From: Bacillus bingmayongensis | Lineage (GTDB): Bacteria; Bacillota; Bacilli; Bacillales; Bacillaceae_G | Direction of reading: 5' to 3' | Length of the DNA stretch: 64,000 bases | NCBI RefSeq assembly: GCF_000299035.1 | Contig: NZ_JH921519.1 | Span: forward strand, 331,013 to 395,012 | In this document: positions 7,103 to 24,235 of the stretch, one piece after another | Layout: every line of letters begins with the position of its first letter | Position numbering within the stretch: position 1 is the first letter of the stretch | Made by a program: the position numbers and the translations under genes | Notes under the pieces: generated by a model | What the model saw: the letters and a program-made list of their open reading frames with translations, nothing else | Told to the model about the DNA's origin: nothing | The model's database searches: none

Positions 7103-9838
7103 GTGAAGTCAAAAAAAAGCAAACATGTAACCATCCTTATAGGATTTGTATCCCTATATCTGATGGTACACTATATCTCTTTACTCTTTTTGTCTGGATA
7201 CTCGTTTTCATTTCAAATAATATCGAGCACAACTACCATTCTCCTCGATGTAATAATGTGTAGTTATTTATTCTACTTTTCATTGCGTGCAGATAAACAT
7301 CCTTCTAAAATTTGGATATTATTTACAATCGGTATAATCTTTTATAGTATTGGCGATATTATCGTTTCCTATCAGAGGCTAATTCTGCGTGACTATTATA
7401 CGTTTGTTGATCCATCTGATATTTTTTATTTATTATTTATAATAAGTTTCGTATCCGCCTTTTTATACAAAATGATGTATAACAAAAATATATGGGAGAA
7501 ACTCTTTACTATATGTGATATTTGCATCATTGTGACCGCCCAATTCACTTTAAGTTATTACCTTCTCATTGAACAAGCCATTCATATAGTTACCTTATCT
7601 CTTATCAACATGGGTATTCAAATTATGTATCCGATGGCAAATTTATTATTTCTATTGATAGGAATTAACTTATTATTTCGGTCACTATCACTTATTTCAA
7701 AACAGGTTTCGCTACTACTTGGAAGTTCTCTTATTTTGTATGCAAGTATAGATTCTATTTATGCGTACATTAAATATTTCACACCAGGGTATTCCATGTT
7801 TACGGTCTCACCACTTTACCAAGCTGTACTAATGATGATTACGATTGCATGTGTACTTCACACAAAAAGTATTAAGGAACATGAGCAAGTGCTTGTAACA
7901 CCACAAGCCGGTAAAGCAATCCGTTTATTGCTACCATATATATCTGTTATTGCACTTAGTATATTTATATTAGTGGAGCACGTCTTTACACCCGCTTTAG
8001 TAACTGGGCTTATTGTTACATTTTTCTTTGTATTGATTCGTCATATGTTAGTACGAAGACAAAATAGAATGCTTTTACTAAAACAACTGCATTTCAGTCT
8101 AGAACTAGAAAAACAAATTGAATTGCGCACAGAAGATTTAGTGGATCAAAAAAATAAATTGTTTCAAAGTAAGCAAATGTTTCAATCTTTATATGAACAT
8201 CATCCAGATCCAATTTTTACATTGGATTTATATGGTAATTTTTTAAATGTTAATAATGCTGGAACTACATTGCTTGGCTATCAAACAAATGAGCTATTAC
8301 TAAGACCCTGTCATTCCCTTGTTTATGAAAAGGATGCCCAAAAAGTAATTGATACTCTTCGTTATGTAAAACAAGGACATTCTACTTCTTTAGATATACG
8401 AGCATACCATAAAAACAGAGACATTTATTATTTACACGTTACAGCTGTTCCTATTATTTTAAAGGAACATATTACAGGAATTTATCTGATGATTAAAGAC
8501 ATCACAGAAAGCAAACAACAACAAGAGCAAATTAACTTCCTAGCATATCATGATACATTAACTGAACTAGCAAATCGCCGCGCTTTCCAGGAATACCTTG
8601 AATCTGCCATTATAAGAGCGAAAAAAGAAAAAAGTTCCTTTGCAGTTATGTTTCTTGACTTAGATCGCTTTAAAATTATAAATGATACCCTTGGACATCG
8701 GGTAGGAGACCTTCTCTTAATTGCTGTCGCAAAACGATTGCAACAAATTTCAAAACCAAATGTGAAGATTGCAAGGCTTGCTGGAGATGAGTTTACACTT
8801 CTCGCAGAAGACTATGAGGAAGACTCTGAAGTACAAAGAATTGCAGATAACATTTTATCGTCGATGAATGAACCATTTGAAATTGAAAATCATCTACTGC
8901 AAATCTCACCAAGTATCGGTATCGCTATCTATCCAGAAGATGGTGAAGATGCAATGTCTATTTTGCAGCACGCTGATATGGCGATGTATGAAACAAAACA
9001 TAAAGGAAAAAATGGTAGTTCTTTTTATACGAAAGAACTATATGAGAAGATGGAGCGAAGAGCTAGAATTGAAAAAGACTTACCGCTTGCCTTAGCAAAT
9101 CATGAATTCTCTATCGTCTATCAGCCACAAATTGATATCGTCACAAAAAAGATAATTGGTGCAGAGGCGTTAATTCGTTGGCAACATCCGGAACTAGGAA
9201 TGATTTCTCCGTGTGAGTTCATCCCAATAGCGGAAGAAACGATACAAATGATACCACTCAGTCACTGGATGTTAAAACAAGCTTGTCAACAACTACAAGT
9301 GTGGCATAGATTCGGTTATTGCGATTTAAACATGAGCGTTAATTTATCAGCCAAAGAATTTCAGCAGGATAACTTAATTGATGTAATTCTAAATATACTG
9401 CAAGAAGCAAACTTAGAGCCCAAATTCTTAACACTCGAATTAACGGAACGAATTGCAATGATAGATGAAGAAGAAACTTTATTAAAGCTAAGACAATTAA
9501 AAGAATACGGAATTCAAACATCAATAGATGACTTTGGTACAGGCTACTCATCACTTGCCTATCTATCTCTTTACCCAATTGATACATTAAAAGTACCAAG
9601 AGAATTTACACAAATGGCTAAACATCGCGAAGAAGAAAAAGCGATTGTATCAACAATTCTTTCACTTGCCAATACATTAAAGTTCTCTGTTGTTGCAGAA
9701 GGAATTGAAACAAAAGAACAACTCCAATTCTTACAAAACAATGGTTGTAAATATATGCAAGGCTATTACTTTAGCAAGCCGCTAAGCGGTAAAGAATTTA
9801 TGAAATTCCTACAAAAAACCCCAAGCATGAACAATTAA
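7103..9838 (+). CDS. Membrane-anchored PAS-GGDEF-EAL cyclic-di-GMP protein
   Basis: Predicted to make and/or break cyclic-di-GMP. About 300 residues of N-terminal hydrophobic helices are followed by a PAS domain (around YEHHPDPIFTLDLYGNFLNV), a diguanylate cyclase domain with a degenerate signature AGDEF in place of GGDEF, and an EAL phosphodiesterase domain (GAEALIRW, LELTER, DDFGTGYSS, VVAEGIE, MQGYYFSKPL). The upstream position expected for the RxxD inhibitory site reads KPNV, so product inhibition is probably absent. I prefer the GTG at 7103 preceded by AGGTGA; an ATG at 7004 in the same frame has no visible ribosome site. Single gene, with its own terminator. Confidence 0.88.
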   Translation: MKSKKSKHVTILIGFVSLYLMVHYISLLFLSGYSFSFQIISSTTTILLDVIMCSYLFYFSLRADKHPSKIWILFTIGIIFYSIGDIIVSYQRLILRDYYTFVDPSDIFYLLFIISFVSAFLYKMMYNKNIWEKLFTICDICIIVTAQFTLSYYLLIEQAIHIVTLSLINMGIQIMYPMANLLFLLIGINLLFRSLSLISKQVSLLLGSSLILYASIDSIYAYIKYFTPGYSMFTVSPLYQAVLMMITIACVLHTKSIKEHEQVLVTPQAGKAIRLLLPYISVIALSIFILVEHVFTPALVTGLIVTFFFVLIRHMLVRRQNRMLLLKQLHFSLELEKQIELRTEDLVDQKNKLFQSKQMFQSLYEHHPDPIFTLDLYGNFLNVNNAGTTLLGYQTNELLLRPCHSLVYEKDAQKVIDTLRYVKQGHSTSLDIRAYHKNRDIYYLHVTAVPIILKEHITGIYLMIKDITESKQQQEQINFLAYHDTLTELANRRAFQEYLESAIIRAKKEKSSFAVMFLDLDRFKIINDTLGHRVGDLLLIAVAKRLQQISKPNVKIARLAGDEFTLLAEDYEEDSEVQRIADNILSSMNEPFEIENHLLQISPSIGIAIYPEDGEDAMSILQHADMAMYETKHKGKNGSSFYTKELYEKMERRARIEKDLPLALANHEFSIVYQPQIDIVTKKIIGAEALIRWQHPELGMISPCEFIPIAEETIQMIPLSHWMLKQACQQLQVWHRFGYCDLNMSVNLSAKEFQQDNLIDVILNILQEANLEPKFLTLELTERIAMIDEEETLLKLRQLKEYGIQTSIDDFGTGYSSLAYLSLYPIDTLKVPREFTQMAKHREEEKAIVSTILSLANTLKFSVVAEGIETKEQLQFLQNNGCKYMQGYYFSKPLSGKEFMKFLQKTPSMNN

Positions 9839-9857
9839 TGTTTATGCTTGGGGTTTT
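9819..9857 (+). terminator. Terminator of the GGDEF-EAL gene
   Basis: CCCCAAGCAT at 9819-9828 pairs with ATGCTTGGGG at 9844-9853, followed by TTTT. The stop codon of the gene lies in the loop. Confidence 0.9.
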
Positions 9858-9865
9858 CATCATTC

Positions 9866-9910
9866 AAAAAAATGAGGTACATATGTGCATCTCGTTTCCA
9901 TATGTACTCC
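9866..9910 (-). terminator. Terminator of the DUF975 gene
   Basis: On the minus strand the stem pairs GGAGTACATATG with CATATGTACCTC and is followed by ATTTTTTT. It lies directly after the stop of the minus-strand gene at 9913. Confidence 0.8.
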
Positions 9911-9912
9911 TA

Positions 9913-10704
9913 TCATAATTCTTTATTTGATATATGTTGATAAAAATGTGCCGTTGTTGTTGTAAAATATGGACATAACCAAAGGAATCCTATTCCCAAA
10001 GTAAACATAGCTAACACTGCCCAACCAATGAAGCTCAGCCATAAAAGAAATAAATCCATTTTATGTCCTTTCATAATTGCCTTACTTTCTTTCATTGCTT
10101 GTAAAGCACCATATTCCGGATTGTCTATCATAACATAATAAGTCATCGAATATGAAAAATAAGCAATAATCATGACAATAAATGAAATAAATAATAAAAC
10201 AAAAAATGCGATTGCTGATCCTTCCCCAGCACCTCTTGTCTCATCTCCTAACAAACCAACAATAATCATTAATACGAATGGAATCCATATTCCGGAATAT
10301 AAAGAGATTAAGAGCATCGCCTTCGCAGCATTCATCATTCTTTTAAAACCACGAAATCCTTCAAATAAGGCATCTATTGTAGCACCTTGTCTCCTGCTAA
10401 TATTTAAAAACACATTCGTGTAACCATACGCTGTAATACCATATGTTCCAAGATTCACAAGTATCATAAGAACATAAAAAATAACGAAAGTAACAATAAA
10501 ACCAATTGTCGCTGTTTCCTCTTCAAATAAATTAATAGAACTACCAAGTGACATAAATACAAGTACAAAAGGAATAATAACAATTAAAGTTGCCACTAAT
10601 GAGACAATATAACTTAAAATGCCATATAAAATTGTCGAACCTACACCCAGTCCCCATTTTCCCTTCAATGATTGTAAAGCTTCTCGTTTCATTTCACTAA
10701 TCAA
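9913..10704 (-). CDS. DUF975 family membrane protein
   Basis: 263 residues with about six hydrophobic helices; family recognised from the N-terminal pattern MISEMKREALQSLKGKWG and the repeated long helices. The function of the family is not established, so I assign none. The longest frame opens with a TTG at 10728, but an AAAGGGG ribosome site sits just before a second TTG at 10704, which I take as the start. It is flanked by terminators on both sides and is therefore probably transcribed alone. Confidence 0.75.
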   Translation of the reverse strand: MISEMKREALQSLKGKWGLGVGSTILYGILSYIVSLVATLIVIIPFVLVFMSLGSSINLFEEETATIGFIVTFVIFYVLMILVNLGTYGITAYGYTNVFLNISRRQGATIDALFEGFRGFKRMMNAAKAMLLISLYSGIWIPFVLMIIVGLLGDETRGAGEGSAIAFFVLLFISFIVMIIAYFSYSMTYYVMIDNPEYGALQAMKESKAIMKGHKMDLFLLWLSFIGWAVLAMFTLGIGFLWLCPYFTTTTAHFYQHISNKEL

Positions 10705-10932
10705 TTTCTCATCCCCTTTTTCAATCAAAGCTGTAAAATTATCGTATTCATTACAACCTATAAGATTACTATTTTTTCATAATTCGCTCTAGGCAGAAAC
10801 ACAATAATTATACCATTTTTGGAAAAAATTTTGGGATACATAGTTTCCATTTTTATTTAAAACGTTGATTGCGAAGAATTTTTATCTCTACTCAATCCCT
10901 TTTCTTTTACAGTACTTTAACATCACAATATA

Positions 10933-10969
10933 AAAAAATCCGTAAAGGAATGAACCTTTACGGATTTTT

Positions 10970-10970
<1 letters not shown>
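10933..10970 (-). terminator. Terminator of the atp operon
   Basis: The arms AAAAAATCCGTAAAGG (10933-10948) and CCTTTACGGATTTTTT (10955-10970) pair perfectly and give a U-run on the minus strand. The hairpin touches the atpC stop codon. Confidence 0.93.
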
Positions 10971-11383
<413 letters not shown>

Positions 11384-11391
11384 CTAAGGCC

Positions 11392-12807
<1,416 letters not shown>

Positions 12808-12809
12808 TT

Positions 12810-13141
12810 AAATTAGCCAGCTTTCTATGAGAGTCGGCTTTCATTTTTTATTAGTGTAGCTTGAGCGGCTCTTCCGAGAGAACCGCTTCCGCTTTTTATT
12901 AATCTAGCTCCGGCGGCTAGAACAGTCGGTCGTTTCGCACCTTCCTGCGAGGCAAAGAACGCCTCTTCGTCAGGAGCTCCAACGCCCTCCTGTTCTGGAC
13001 AAGCCGCCTCCGCTTTTTACTGAATCCAGCTACAGCGGTTAGAATGTTCGGTGGCTTCGCTTTTTCCTGCGAGGCAAAGAACGCCTCTACGTCAAAAGCT
13101 CCATCCCCCTCTCATTCTGAACGAACCGCTTCCGCCTTTTT
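12810..13141 (-). repeat. Four copies of a palindromic intergenic repeat between atpG and atpD
   Basis: Reading on the minus strand, two full units of about 122 bases (13141-13020 and 13019-12899) each begin AAAAAG(G)CGGA(A/G)GCGG, contain GAGGCGTTCTTTGCCTC at the tip, and end near GGAGCTAGATT or GTAGCTGGATT. Two shortened copies (about 12898-12851 and 12850-12810) keep only the ends. All are within the atp transcript. The first unit begins a few bases after the atpG stop codon. Belongs to the same family as copies near 14200, 25700, 32600, 34120 and 35760. Confidence 0.85.
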
Positions 13142-13145
13142 AATA

Positions 13146-14012
<867 letters not shown>

Positions 14013-14107
14013 TCACCACCTTTTTCCGGAAGTTGGCACGATTAGTAAGAATCCTTTTGGTTCATCTTCCTAATCTACGTTGCAAGATATTCTTGCTCAT
14101 GATTGAA

Positions 14108-14137
14108 GGAAAAGAATAGGTGCACCTACTCTTTTCC
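14108..14137 (-). repeat. Near-perfect 30-bp palindrome in the atpA-atpG gap
   Basis: GGAAAAGA-A-TAGGTGCACCTA-C-TCTTTTCC forms a hairpin with one mismatched pair. There is no U-run after it on the minus strand, so it looks like an RNA-stability or processing element, not a terminator. Confidence 0.6.
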
Positions 14138-14183
14138 TCTACATAACCGTCAGCAATTCCCGTAAGAGTTGCCTATTTATATA

Positions 14184-14217
14184 ATCTAGCTCCAGCGGCA
14201 CAAGCCGCTTCCGCTTT

Positions 14218-14218
<1 letters not shown>
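14184..14218 (-). repeat. Minimal derivative of the 122-bp repeat abutting the atpA stop
   Basis: Only the two ends of the repeat remain: CTAGCTCCAGCGGC, a four-base loop ACAA, then GCCGCTTCCGCTTTTTA. AGCGGC and GCCGCT form a compact hairpin. The last base of the element overlaps the atpA stop codon. Confidence 0.75.
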
Positions 14219-16792
<2,574 letters not shown>

Positions 16793-16859
16793 TCACTCCC
16801 TTCGTGATATCTAAATTTACTATATGAAAAAAAAAGACATACATTTCGTTCATAAAGCA

Positions 16860-16893
16860 ATGGCGAAGAAAGTCTAAAAACACTCTTCGCCAT
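16860..16893 (-). other. Intercistronic hairpin between atpE and atpF
   Basis: ATGGCGAAGA (16860-16869) and TCTTCGCCAT (16884-16893) form a perfect ten-base stem with a 14-base loop. A second short palindrome (AAGGGGAGTCTCCCTT, 16900-16915) overlaps the atpE stop. No U-run follows immediately, so it is more likely to protect or process the atpE transcript than to end it. Confidence 0.65.
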
Positions 16894-16913
16894 CTATGTA
16901 AGGGGAGTCTCCC

Positions 16914-17132
<219 letters not shown>

Positions 17133-17193
17133 TTAATTTGTCCTCCTTTGTATTATAAAAAAATAGATTTTTTTACTTACTTATTAAAGTATA

Positions 17194-18315
<1,122 letters not shown>

Positions 18316-18319
<4 letters not shown>

Positions 18320-18540
18320 TGCTCTCCCGAATAATAATGTCGAATGAGTCGAATCATTGCGTAAATCCCTGTTCCTAATCCTAGTAATAAACCTATAATA
18401 AGAAACAACGGAAACGTTCCAACCTTACTATCAATCCATTGCCCACCAAAGATTCCAACAAGAATGGAACCGACTAATTGAGCAAGAATTCCTGACATTA
18501 AAGCATAAGCTTTTACTGGGTTGCGATCGTTTTTTTGCAA
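18316..18540 (-). CDS. atpZ: AtpZ/AtpI family small membrane protein
   Basis: First gene of the atp operon: 74 residues with two helices (YALMSGILAQLVGSILVGIF and FPLFLIIGLLLGLGTGIYAM). AtpZ has been linked with AtpI in divalent-cation handling in alkaliphilic Bacillus; that role is from family knowledge only. A longer frame starts with an ATG at 18570, but a GGAGGGATG ribosome site lies nine bases before a TTG at 18540, so I use the TTG. Confidence 0.8.
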
Positions 18541-19032
18541 GGATTCATCCCTCCAATATGTAACCCTCATTCACGATGTGTTAATAATAACTCATTTTTT
18601 TGCATAAATCCTATACAAAATAAAAAGTTTACTTTTTCGTCACGGAATAGATGCAATTTTGTCACTGAAAGCCCTACCATCTATCCCCGTTGTTAGCATA
18701 CAATAGGGTATTAGCAGTGTCAACGAGAAATCGTAAAAAATCAAAAAATTTGAGTATTAGTCATTTCTTCCCAAAAATGAAAACGTTCCCCTTCTAAATA
18801 CTGGTGAAATATATGCAATTTCTAGAAGTTTTCTCTTTATAATGGAAGGAAAAGTTCACAAGTTTGTCACTATTATATTTTTACGATATAACGTTTTTCT
18901 TCTATAATATAGTGTTCCTCAGACGTTAGACTTCTATAGTATATGTGATGTATATGCAAGTTATGTTGCATATACAAAAAATACCATCTACATACACCTT
19001 CACCTTCACCTCCCCCACTCTCCTTATTTACA
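18541..19032 (-). promoter_or_regulatory. atp operon upstream region (no gene seen)
   Basis: About 490 AT-rich bases upstream of atpZ with no credible reading frame on either strand. It must hold the atp promoter, but several weak -10/-35 pairs are possible and I cannot choose between them. No riboswitch-like structure was recognised. Confidence 0.5.
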
Positions 19033-19067
19033 TATAAAAAAGACGAGTAGGGAAATCCCTCTCGTCT
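19033..19067 (-). terminator. Terminator of upp
   Basis: AGACGAG-AGGG and CCCT-CTCGTCT arms (19041-19067) with a TTTTTT run on the minus strand, seven bases after the upp stop. Confidence 0.9.
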
Positions 19068-19073
19068 GTTGTC

Positions 19074-20115
<1,042 letters not shown>

Positions 20116-20160
20116 AAAAAGAGACTGCTGAAACACTATATGCTTCAGCAGTCTCTTTCA
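20116..20160 (-). terminator. Terminator of glyA
   Basis: AAAGAGACTGCTGAA (20118-20132) pairs with TTCAGCAGTCTCTTT (20144-20158); a T-run follows on the minus strand. Confidence 0.92.
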
Positions 20161-20165
20161 ATTCA

Positions 20166-21407
20166 TTATAAATCTGTATACATTGGGAACTTATCTGTTA
20201 ATGCTTCTACACGCTTACGTGCTTCTTCTAATGCAGCCTCATTTTCATGATTTTTTAAAGTATGAGCAATAATTGCTGCAATTTCATCCATTTCTTCTAA
20301 ACCGAAACCACGAGATGTTACCGCTGCTGTACCGATACGTACACCACTTGTCACAAATGGGCTTGCTGTTTCAAATGGAATTGTGTTTTTGTTCACTGTA
20401 ATACCAACTTCATCTAATACGTGCTCAGCAACTTTACCTGTAATATCTAAGTTACGAACATCAATTAAGATAAGATGGTTGTCCGTTCCGCCAGAAACAA
20501 GTGTAAGTCCTTCTTTTTGAAGACCTTCCGCTAAGCGGTTTGCATTATTAATGATGTTTTGTGCATATGTTTTAAAGTCTTCTTGTAAGGCTTCACCAAA
20601 TGCAACAGCTTTCGCTGCAATTACGTGCATTAATGGTCCACCTTGAATACCAGGGAAGATTGATTTATCAATTTGCTTCGCAAATTTCTCTTCACATAAA
20701 ATCATACCGCCGCGTGGGCCACGTAATGTTTTATGTGTTGTTGTTGTAACGAAATGTGCATGTGGCACTGGGTTTGGATGTAAGCCTGCTGCAACTAAAC
20801 CTGCAATATGTGCCATATCTACCATTAAATATGCACCAACTTCGTCTGCGATTTCACGGAATCTCTTGAAATCGATCACACGAGGATACGCACTTGCACC
20901 TGCAACGATTAGTTTTGGCTTATGTTCTTTTGCTTTTGCTAACACATCATCATAATTGATGCGGTGTGAGTCTGCATCAACGCCATATTCTACGAAATTA
21001 TATTGTACTCCACTGAAGTTAACAGGGCTTCCGTGTGTTAAATGACCACCGTGGGATAAGTTCATACCAAGTACTGTATCGCCATGCTCTAAAATCGTGA
21101 AGTATACAGCCATGTTCGCTTGTGCACCAGAGTGTGGTTGAACGTTCACATGCTCTGCACCAAAGATTTCTTTTACGCGATCACGTGCGATATCCTCTAC
21201 CACGTCTACATGTTCACAGCCACCATAGTAACGTTTGCCAGGATATCCTTCTGCATACTTGTTTGTTAAAACAGAACCTTGTGCTTCCATTACAGCTTCA
21301 CTTACGAAGTTTTCTGAAGCAATCAGCTCAATTTTTGAACGTTGTCTTCCTAGTTCTGCTTCAATTGCAGCAAATACCTTTTCATCTTGACGTTTTAAAT
21401 GATCCAC
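20166..21407 (-). CDS. glyA: Serine hydroxymethyltransferase
   Basis: PLP enzyme interconverting serine and glycine with tetrahydrofolate; main source of one-carbon units. 413 residues. Conserved segments: [40 protein letters not shown] and the PLP-lysine motif [15 protein letters not shown]. Adjacent TTG and GTG codons lie at the start; I use the GTG at 21407, spaced from GGGGG, which gives the N-terminus [12 protein letters not shown]. Confidence 0.97.
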   Translation of the reverse strand: MDHLKRQDEKVFAAIEAELGRQRSKIELIASENFVSEAVMEAQGSVLTNKYAEGYPGKRYYGGCEHVDVVEDIARDRVKEIFGAEHVNVQPHSGAQANMAVYFTILEHGDTVLGMNLSHGGHLTHGSPVNFSGVQYNFVEYGVDADSHRINYDDVLAKAKEHKPKLIVAGASAYPRVIDFKRFREIADEVGAYLMVDMAHIAGLVAAGLHPNPVPHAHFVTTTTHKTLRGPRGGMILCEEKFAKQIDKSIFPGIQGGPLMHVIAAKAVAFGEALQEDFKTYAQNIINNANRLAEGLQKEGLTLVSGGTDNHLILIDVRNLDITGKVAEHVLDEVGITVNKNTIPFETASPFVTSGVRIGTAAVTSRGFGLEEMDEIAAIIAHTLKNHENEAALEEARKRVEALTDKFPMYTDL

Positions 21408-21552
21408 CAAAATCCCCCTTTTCTGAACGAATTACACCGATTCCCGATAGTTTTTTCTCATTTATCTAGAAAAAAAACGAAAATTCAAGTTGTAATTCTT
21501 TCGAACCTTCATGTTTTCAACTACATTCTAACATGACTTTCTATATCATAAA

Positions 21553-21584
21553 AGAAAAAAAAGACCGAGTTCGGTCTTTTCTTT
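21553..21584 (-). terminator. Terminator of ywlG
   Basis: AAAAGACCGA and TCGGTCTTTT arms (21559-21580) with T-runs on both sides, so it could work in both directions. It lies about 85 bases after the ywlG stop. Confidence 0.85.
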
Positions 21585-21665
21585 TTATCCTTTATGAAGT
21601 CAGACTACATACCTCTTTACATATTATATAAAGATACGATGCATTTCTCGGTTTCTTCTCTACTT

Positions 21666-22238
21666 TTAGCTACAAGTAACAGTTTCTTCTACCGCCGCAT
21701 ATACAGCACGTGCCCCGCCAATAAGTTTCGCACGTGTTTTAGCCATCGTCACATGCGCATTTCCGATTTCTTTTACACGCGTACGAATTGGAACTGCAAC
21801 ATGTTTTAGATGCATACCAATAAACGTATCACCAATATCTATGCCCGCATCTGCCTTTATAAATTCTACCACTACAGGGTCTGTTAAATTGTGGTAGGCA
21901 TACGTTGCTAAAGCACCACCTGCTGATCTAACAGGCGTAACGGTTACAATTTCAAATTGATATTTCATCGCTACTTCTCTCTCTACTACTAAAGCACGAT
22001 TTAAATGCTCACAACATTGAAATGCCAACTCTATACTAGTTTGCTTTTGAAATTGTTTTAGCTCAGAAAAAATTGCTTCCGCCACTTCCATCGTTCCTGA
22101 TGTTCCAATTCTCTCCCCTAGCACTTCACTCGTGCTACAGCCCACTACAAAAATTTGACCGCTTTGTAAAGAAGTTTGCTCTTGAAAATCAGAAAGCGAT
22201 GTTTGTAGCTGCTCTTTCACTTTTACTATTTCCGTCAT
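21666..22238 (-). CDS. ywlG: TIGR01440 / DUF436 family protein (YwlG-like)
   Basis: 190 residues. Recognised by the segments [30 protein letters not shown] and [17 protein letters not shown] and by its position between glyA and rpiB, the same as B. subtilis ywlG. The family's biochemical function is not known to me. An upstream extension of 11 codons overlaps the ribosome site; the ATG at 22238 follows GGAAGAGGC and is preferred. Confidence 0.88.
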   Translation of the reverse strand: MTEIVKVKEQLQTSLSDFQEQTSLQSGQIFVVGCSTSEVLGERIGTSGTMEVAEAIFSELKQFQKQTSIELAFQCCEHLNRALVVEREVAMKYQFEIVTVTPVRSAGGALATYAYHNLTDPVVVEFIKADAGIDIGDTFIGMHLKHVAVPIRTRVKEIGNAHVTMAKTRAKLIGGARAVYAAVEETVTCS

Positions 22239-22304
22239 TACGCCTCTTCCTTTCACAGGTTGGTTCAACAAATTATATTACTTCTCAATAGAAGTTAAAA
22301 TCTA

Positions 22305-22748
22305 TTACTTCGCTTCGTATGTTTTAATTTTCCCTACGCGATTTTCGTGACGTCCACCTTCATAATCAGTTGTTAACCAAATTTTCGCAATGTCACGTGC
22401 TAAACCAGCACCAATTACGCGCTCACCCATCGCTAACATGTTAGTATCATTATGTTCTCTTGTCGCTCTTGCACTAAACGTATCATGTACTAGTGCACAA
22501 CGAATACCGTGCACTTTATTTGCTGCAATTGACATACCAATACCTGTTCCACAAATTAAAATCCCACGGTCTACTTCACCATTTGCAACCATTTCTGCCG
22601 CTGGAAATGCAAAATCAGGATAATCAACAGAACCTGCTTCACATTCACATCCTAAATCAATATATTCAATATTCAATTCTTCTAATAAACTTACGATTTC
22701 TTTGCGGATATTCATTCCACCATGATCAGATGCTACTACTACTTTCAT
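22305..22748 (-). CDS. rpiB: Ribose-5-phosphate isomerase B
   Basis: Interconverts ribose-5-phosphate and ribulose-5-phosphate in the pentose phosphate pathway. 147 residues. Motifs VVASDHGGMNIRKEI, DYPDFAFPAAEMVA, the active-site Cys in ILICGTGIGMSIAANK, and ARATREHNDTNMLAMG are all present. Start preceded by GGAGGGG. It lies between ywlG and ywlE, as in B. subtilis (ywlF). Confidence 0.94.
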   Translation of the reverse strand: MKVVVASDHGGMNIRKEIVSLLEELNIEYIDLGCECEAGSVDYPDFAFPAAEMVANGEVDRGILICGTGIGMSIAANKVHGIRCALVHDTFSARATREHNDTNMLAMGERVIGAGLARDIAKIWLTTDYEGGRHENRVGKIKTYEAK

Positions 22749-22885
22749 TTTAACCCCTCCAAAATTTTAGTACACCTTCTAGCAGTAGAGGCTTTCATCC
22801 CCACTGCTAAATTGCTATCTAAGCTTGACGCTTACTTGCTTATTCCAAGCAAGATTATCTCCAATATCGTATTATACACGAAACA

Positions 22886-23326
22886 TTAACCTTCTGAATG
22901 TTTTTCCACTAAAGTTTGTACAAGTTTTTCCATCTCTACTAACGTCGATTGATAAATAGATAGAGAACCGCCAAACGGGTCTGAAATATCTTTACTTGTA
23001 CCTTCTACAAATTCATATAATGTATGCACTTTCTCTTTTGTACTTGGATAGTGCCCAAGCACAAGTTGTTTATGGCTTTCCGTCATCGCGAGTACCATAT
23101 CAGCCCACTCAAGTAATTCTTCCGTTATTTGCTGCGAAGCATGCAGAATTGGGATTCCCTTTTCTTCTAACGCATCTTTCGCATGCGAAGATGCATCACT
23201 TCCAGGGGATGCAAAAACACCAGCAGATTTCACTTCAAATTTCCCTTTCCCATAATGACGAAGTAACGCCTCTGCCATCGGACTACGACATGTATTTCCA
23301 GTACAAACAAACAACACTCGCTTCAT
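22886..23326 (-). CDS. ywlE: Low-molecular-weight phosphatase, protein-arginine-phosphatase type (YwlE)
   Basis: 146 residues. The P-loop CTGNTCRS starts at Cys8; the Thr at position 12 within the loop is the residue reported to tune B. subtilis YwlE towards phospho-arginine, in place of the aliphatic residue of tyrosine phosphatases. The general-acid Asp is in ISDPFGG. It would oppose McsB-type arginine kinase, which is outside this window. Ribosome site AAGGAGTGA. Confidence 0.88.
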   Translation of the reverse strand: MKRVLFVCTGNTCRSPMAEALLRHYGKGKFEVKSAGVFASPGSDASSHAKDALEEKGIPILHASQQITEELLEWADMVLAMTESHKQLVLGHYPSTKEKVHTLYEFVEGTSKDISDPFGGSLSIYQSTLVEMEKLVQTLVEKHSEG

Positions 23327-23405
23327 CCAAAATCACTCCTTATGGTGAATGTCTACATTCATCATAACGTACATTACAATGGAACAAAAGGAATGTGAAT
23401 ATACA

Positions 23406-23449
23406 AAAAGCGCATTTCTCCTTTATTTTTCCTAAGAGAAATACGCCTT
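23406..23449 (-). terminator. Terminator-like hairpin downstream of the PTS IIA region
   Basis: On the minus strand GGCGTATTTCTC pairs with GAGAAATGCGC(TT) around a 15-base loop, followed by TTTTT. It lies between the short bcr1-like repeat and ywlE. Confidence 0.6.
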
Positions 23450-23535
23450 ATCCACATATATGTGAAACCCTAGTTCCAAGTGCCCTAAATATAATAACAT
23501 ACGTGACTAAAACATCCACGCGAAAAGTCCCATCA

Positions 23536-23596
23536 TGAAATAAAGTGAAACTTTAATCAGCGGGGGTCTTACTGCCCGCAAATAGCGGGATAAAAT
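23536..23596 (+). repeat. Short bcr1-like repeat copy
   Basis: Starts AAATAAAGTGAAACTTTAATC, then AGCGGGGGTCTTACTGCCCGC and ends AATAGCGGGATAAAA. Both ends match the ~160-base copy at 53776-53936, with the middle missing. Confidence 0.65.
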
Positions 23597-23629
23597 AAGG
23601 AATCCATTTCATATGAAACGAATTCCTTA
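23592..23629 (-). terminator. Terminator of the PTS IIA gene
   Basis: On the minus strand AAGGAATTCGTTTCATATGAAA and its complement form a long imperfect stem followed by ATTTTATC, 12 bases after the stop codon. Confidence 0.7.
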
Positions 23630-23640
23630 TCCAAAAACAA

Positions 23641-24138
23641 TTATTTCATTGTAACTTTCATTACTTCTGTTGCACCTTTTGTAGCTGAAACACCTACCGT
23701 TGTGTTAATAGATTCAGCTGCATCTGTATTTGTAATAACTACTGGTGTAATTGTGCTTTTTGCTTTTTCACGAATTAATTCTAAATCGAAAGAAATTAAT
23801 TTGTCGCCAGCTTTCACAGCTTGTCCTTCAGATACGTGAGCTTCAAAACCTTCGCCTTCCATTTTTACAGTTTCTAAACCAACGTGGATTAAAATTTCTG
23901 TACCGTTTTTCGTTTTAATTCCAACAGCATGTTTTGTATGGAATAATTGTACGATTTCACCGTCTACTGGTGATACAACTACACCTTCAGTTGGAACGAT
24001 TGCAACACCGTCACCCATCATACGACCAGCGAATACTGGATCTGGTACTTCTTCGATATTTTTCACTTCTCCAGTTAATGGAGCTAAGATTGTTTCTGCA
24101 TTTGTTTTTGAACCAAGACCGAATAATTTTTTAAACAT
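23641..24138 (-). CDS. PTS glucose-type EIIA component
   Basis: Phosphocarrier of the sugar phosphotransferase system, 165 residues. EIIA-Glc domain: ILAPLTGEVKNIEEVPDPVF, FAGRMMGDGVAIVP, the first active-site His in VQLFHTKHAVGIKT and the phosphorylated His in EILIHVGLETVKMEGEGF. A stand-alone EIIA without IIB/IIC nearby, comparable to B. subtilis YpqE or E. coli Crr; the partner permease cannot be told from here. AAGGAGGAC ribosome site; a CcpA-like site lies about 100 bases upstream. Confidence 0.92.
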   Translation of the reverse strand: MFKKLFGLGSKTNAETILAPLTGEVKNIEEVPDPVFAGRMMGDGVAIVPTEGVVVSPVDGEIVQLFHTKHAVGIKTKNGTEILIHVGLETVKMEGEGFEAHVSEGQAVKAGDKLISFDLELIREKAKSTITPVVITNTDAAESINTTVGVSATKGATEVMKVTMK

Positions 24139-24235
24139 AGGATAGTCCTCCTTATAATTAACTTGAAAATGTATAGGGCAATCTCTAGTAAAGATTGCGA
24201 TACATGTAAGACTTCATACTTCAAATATTATATTG

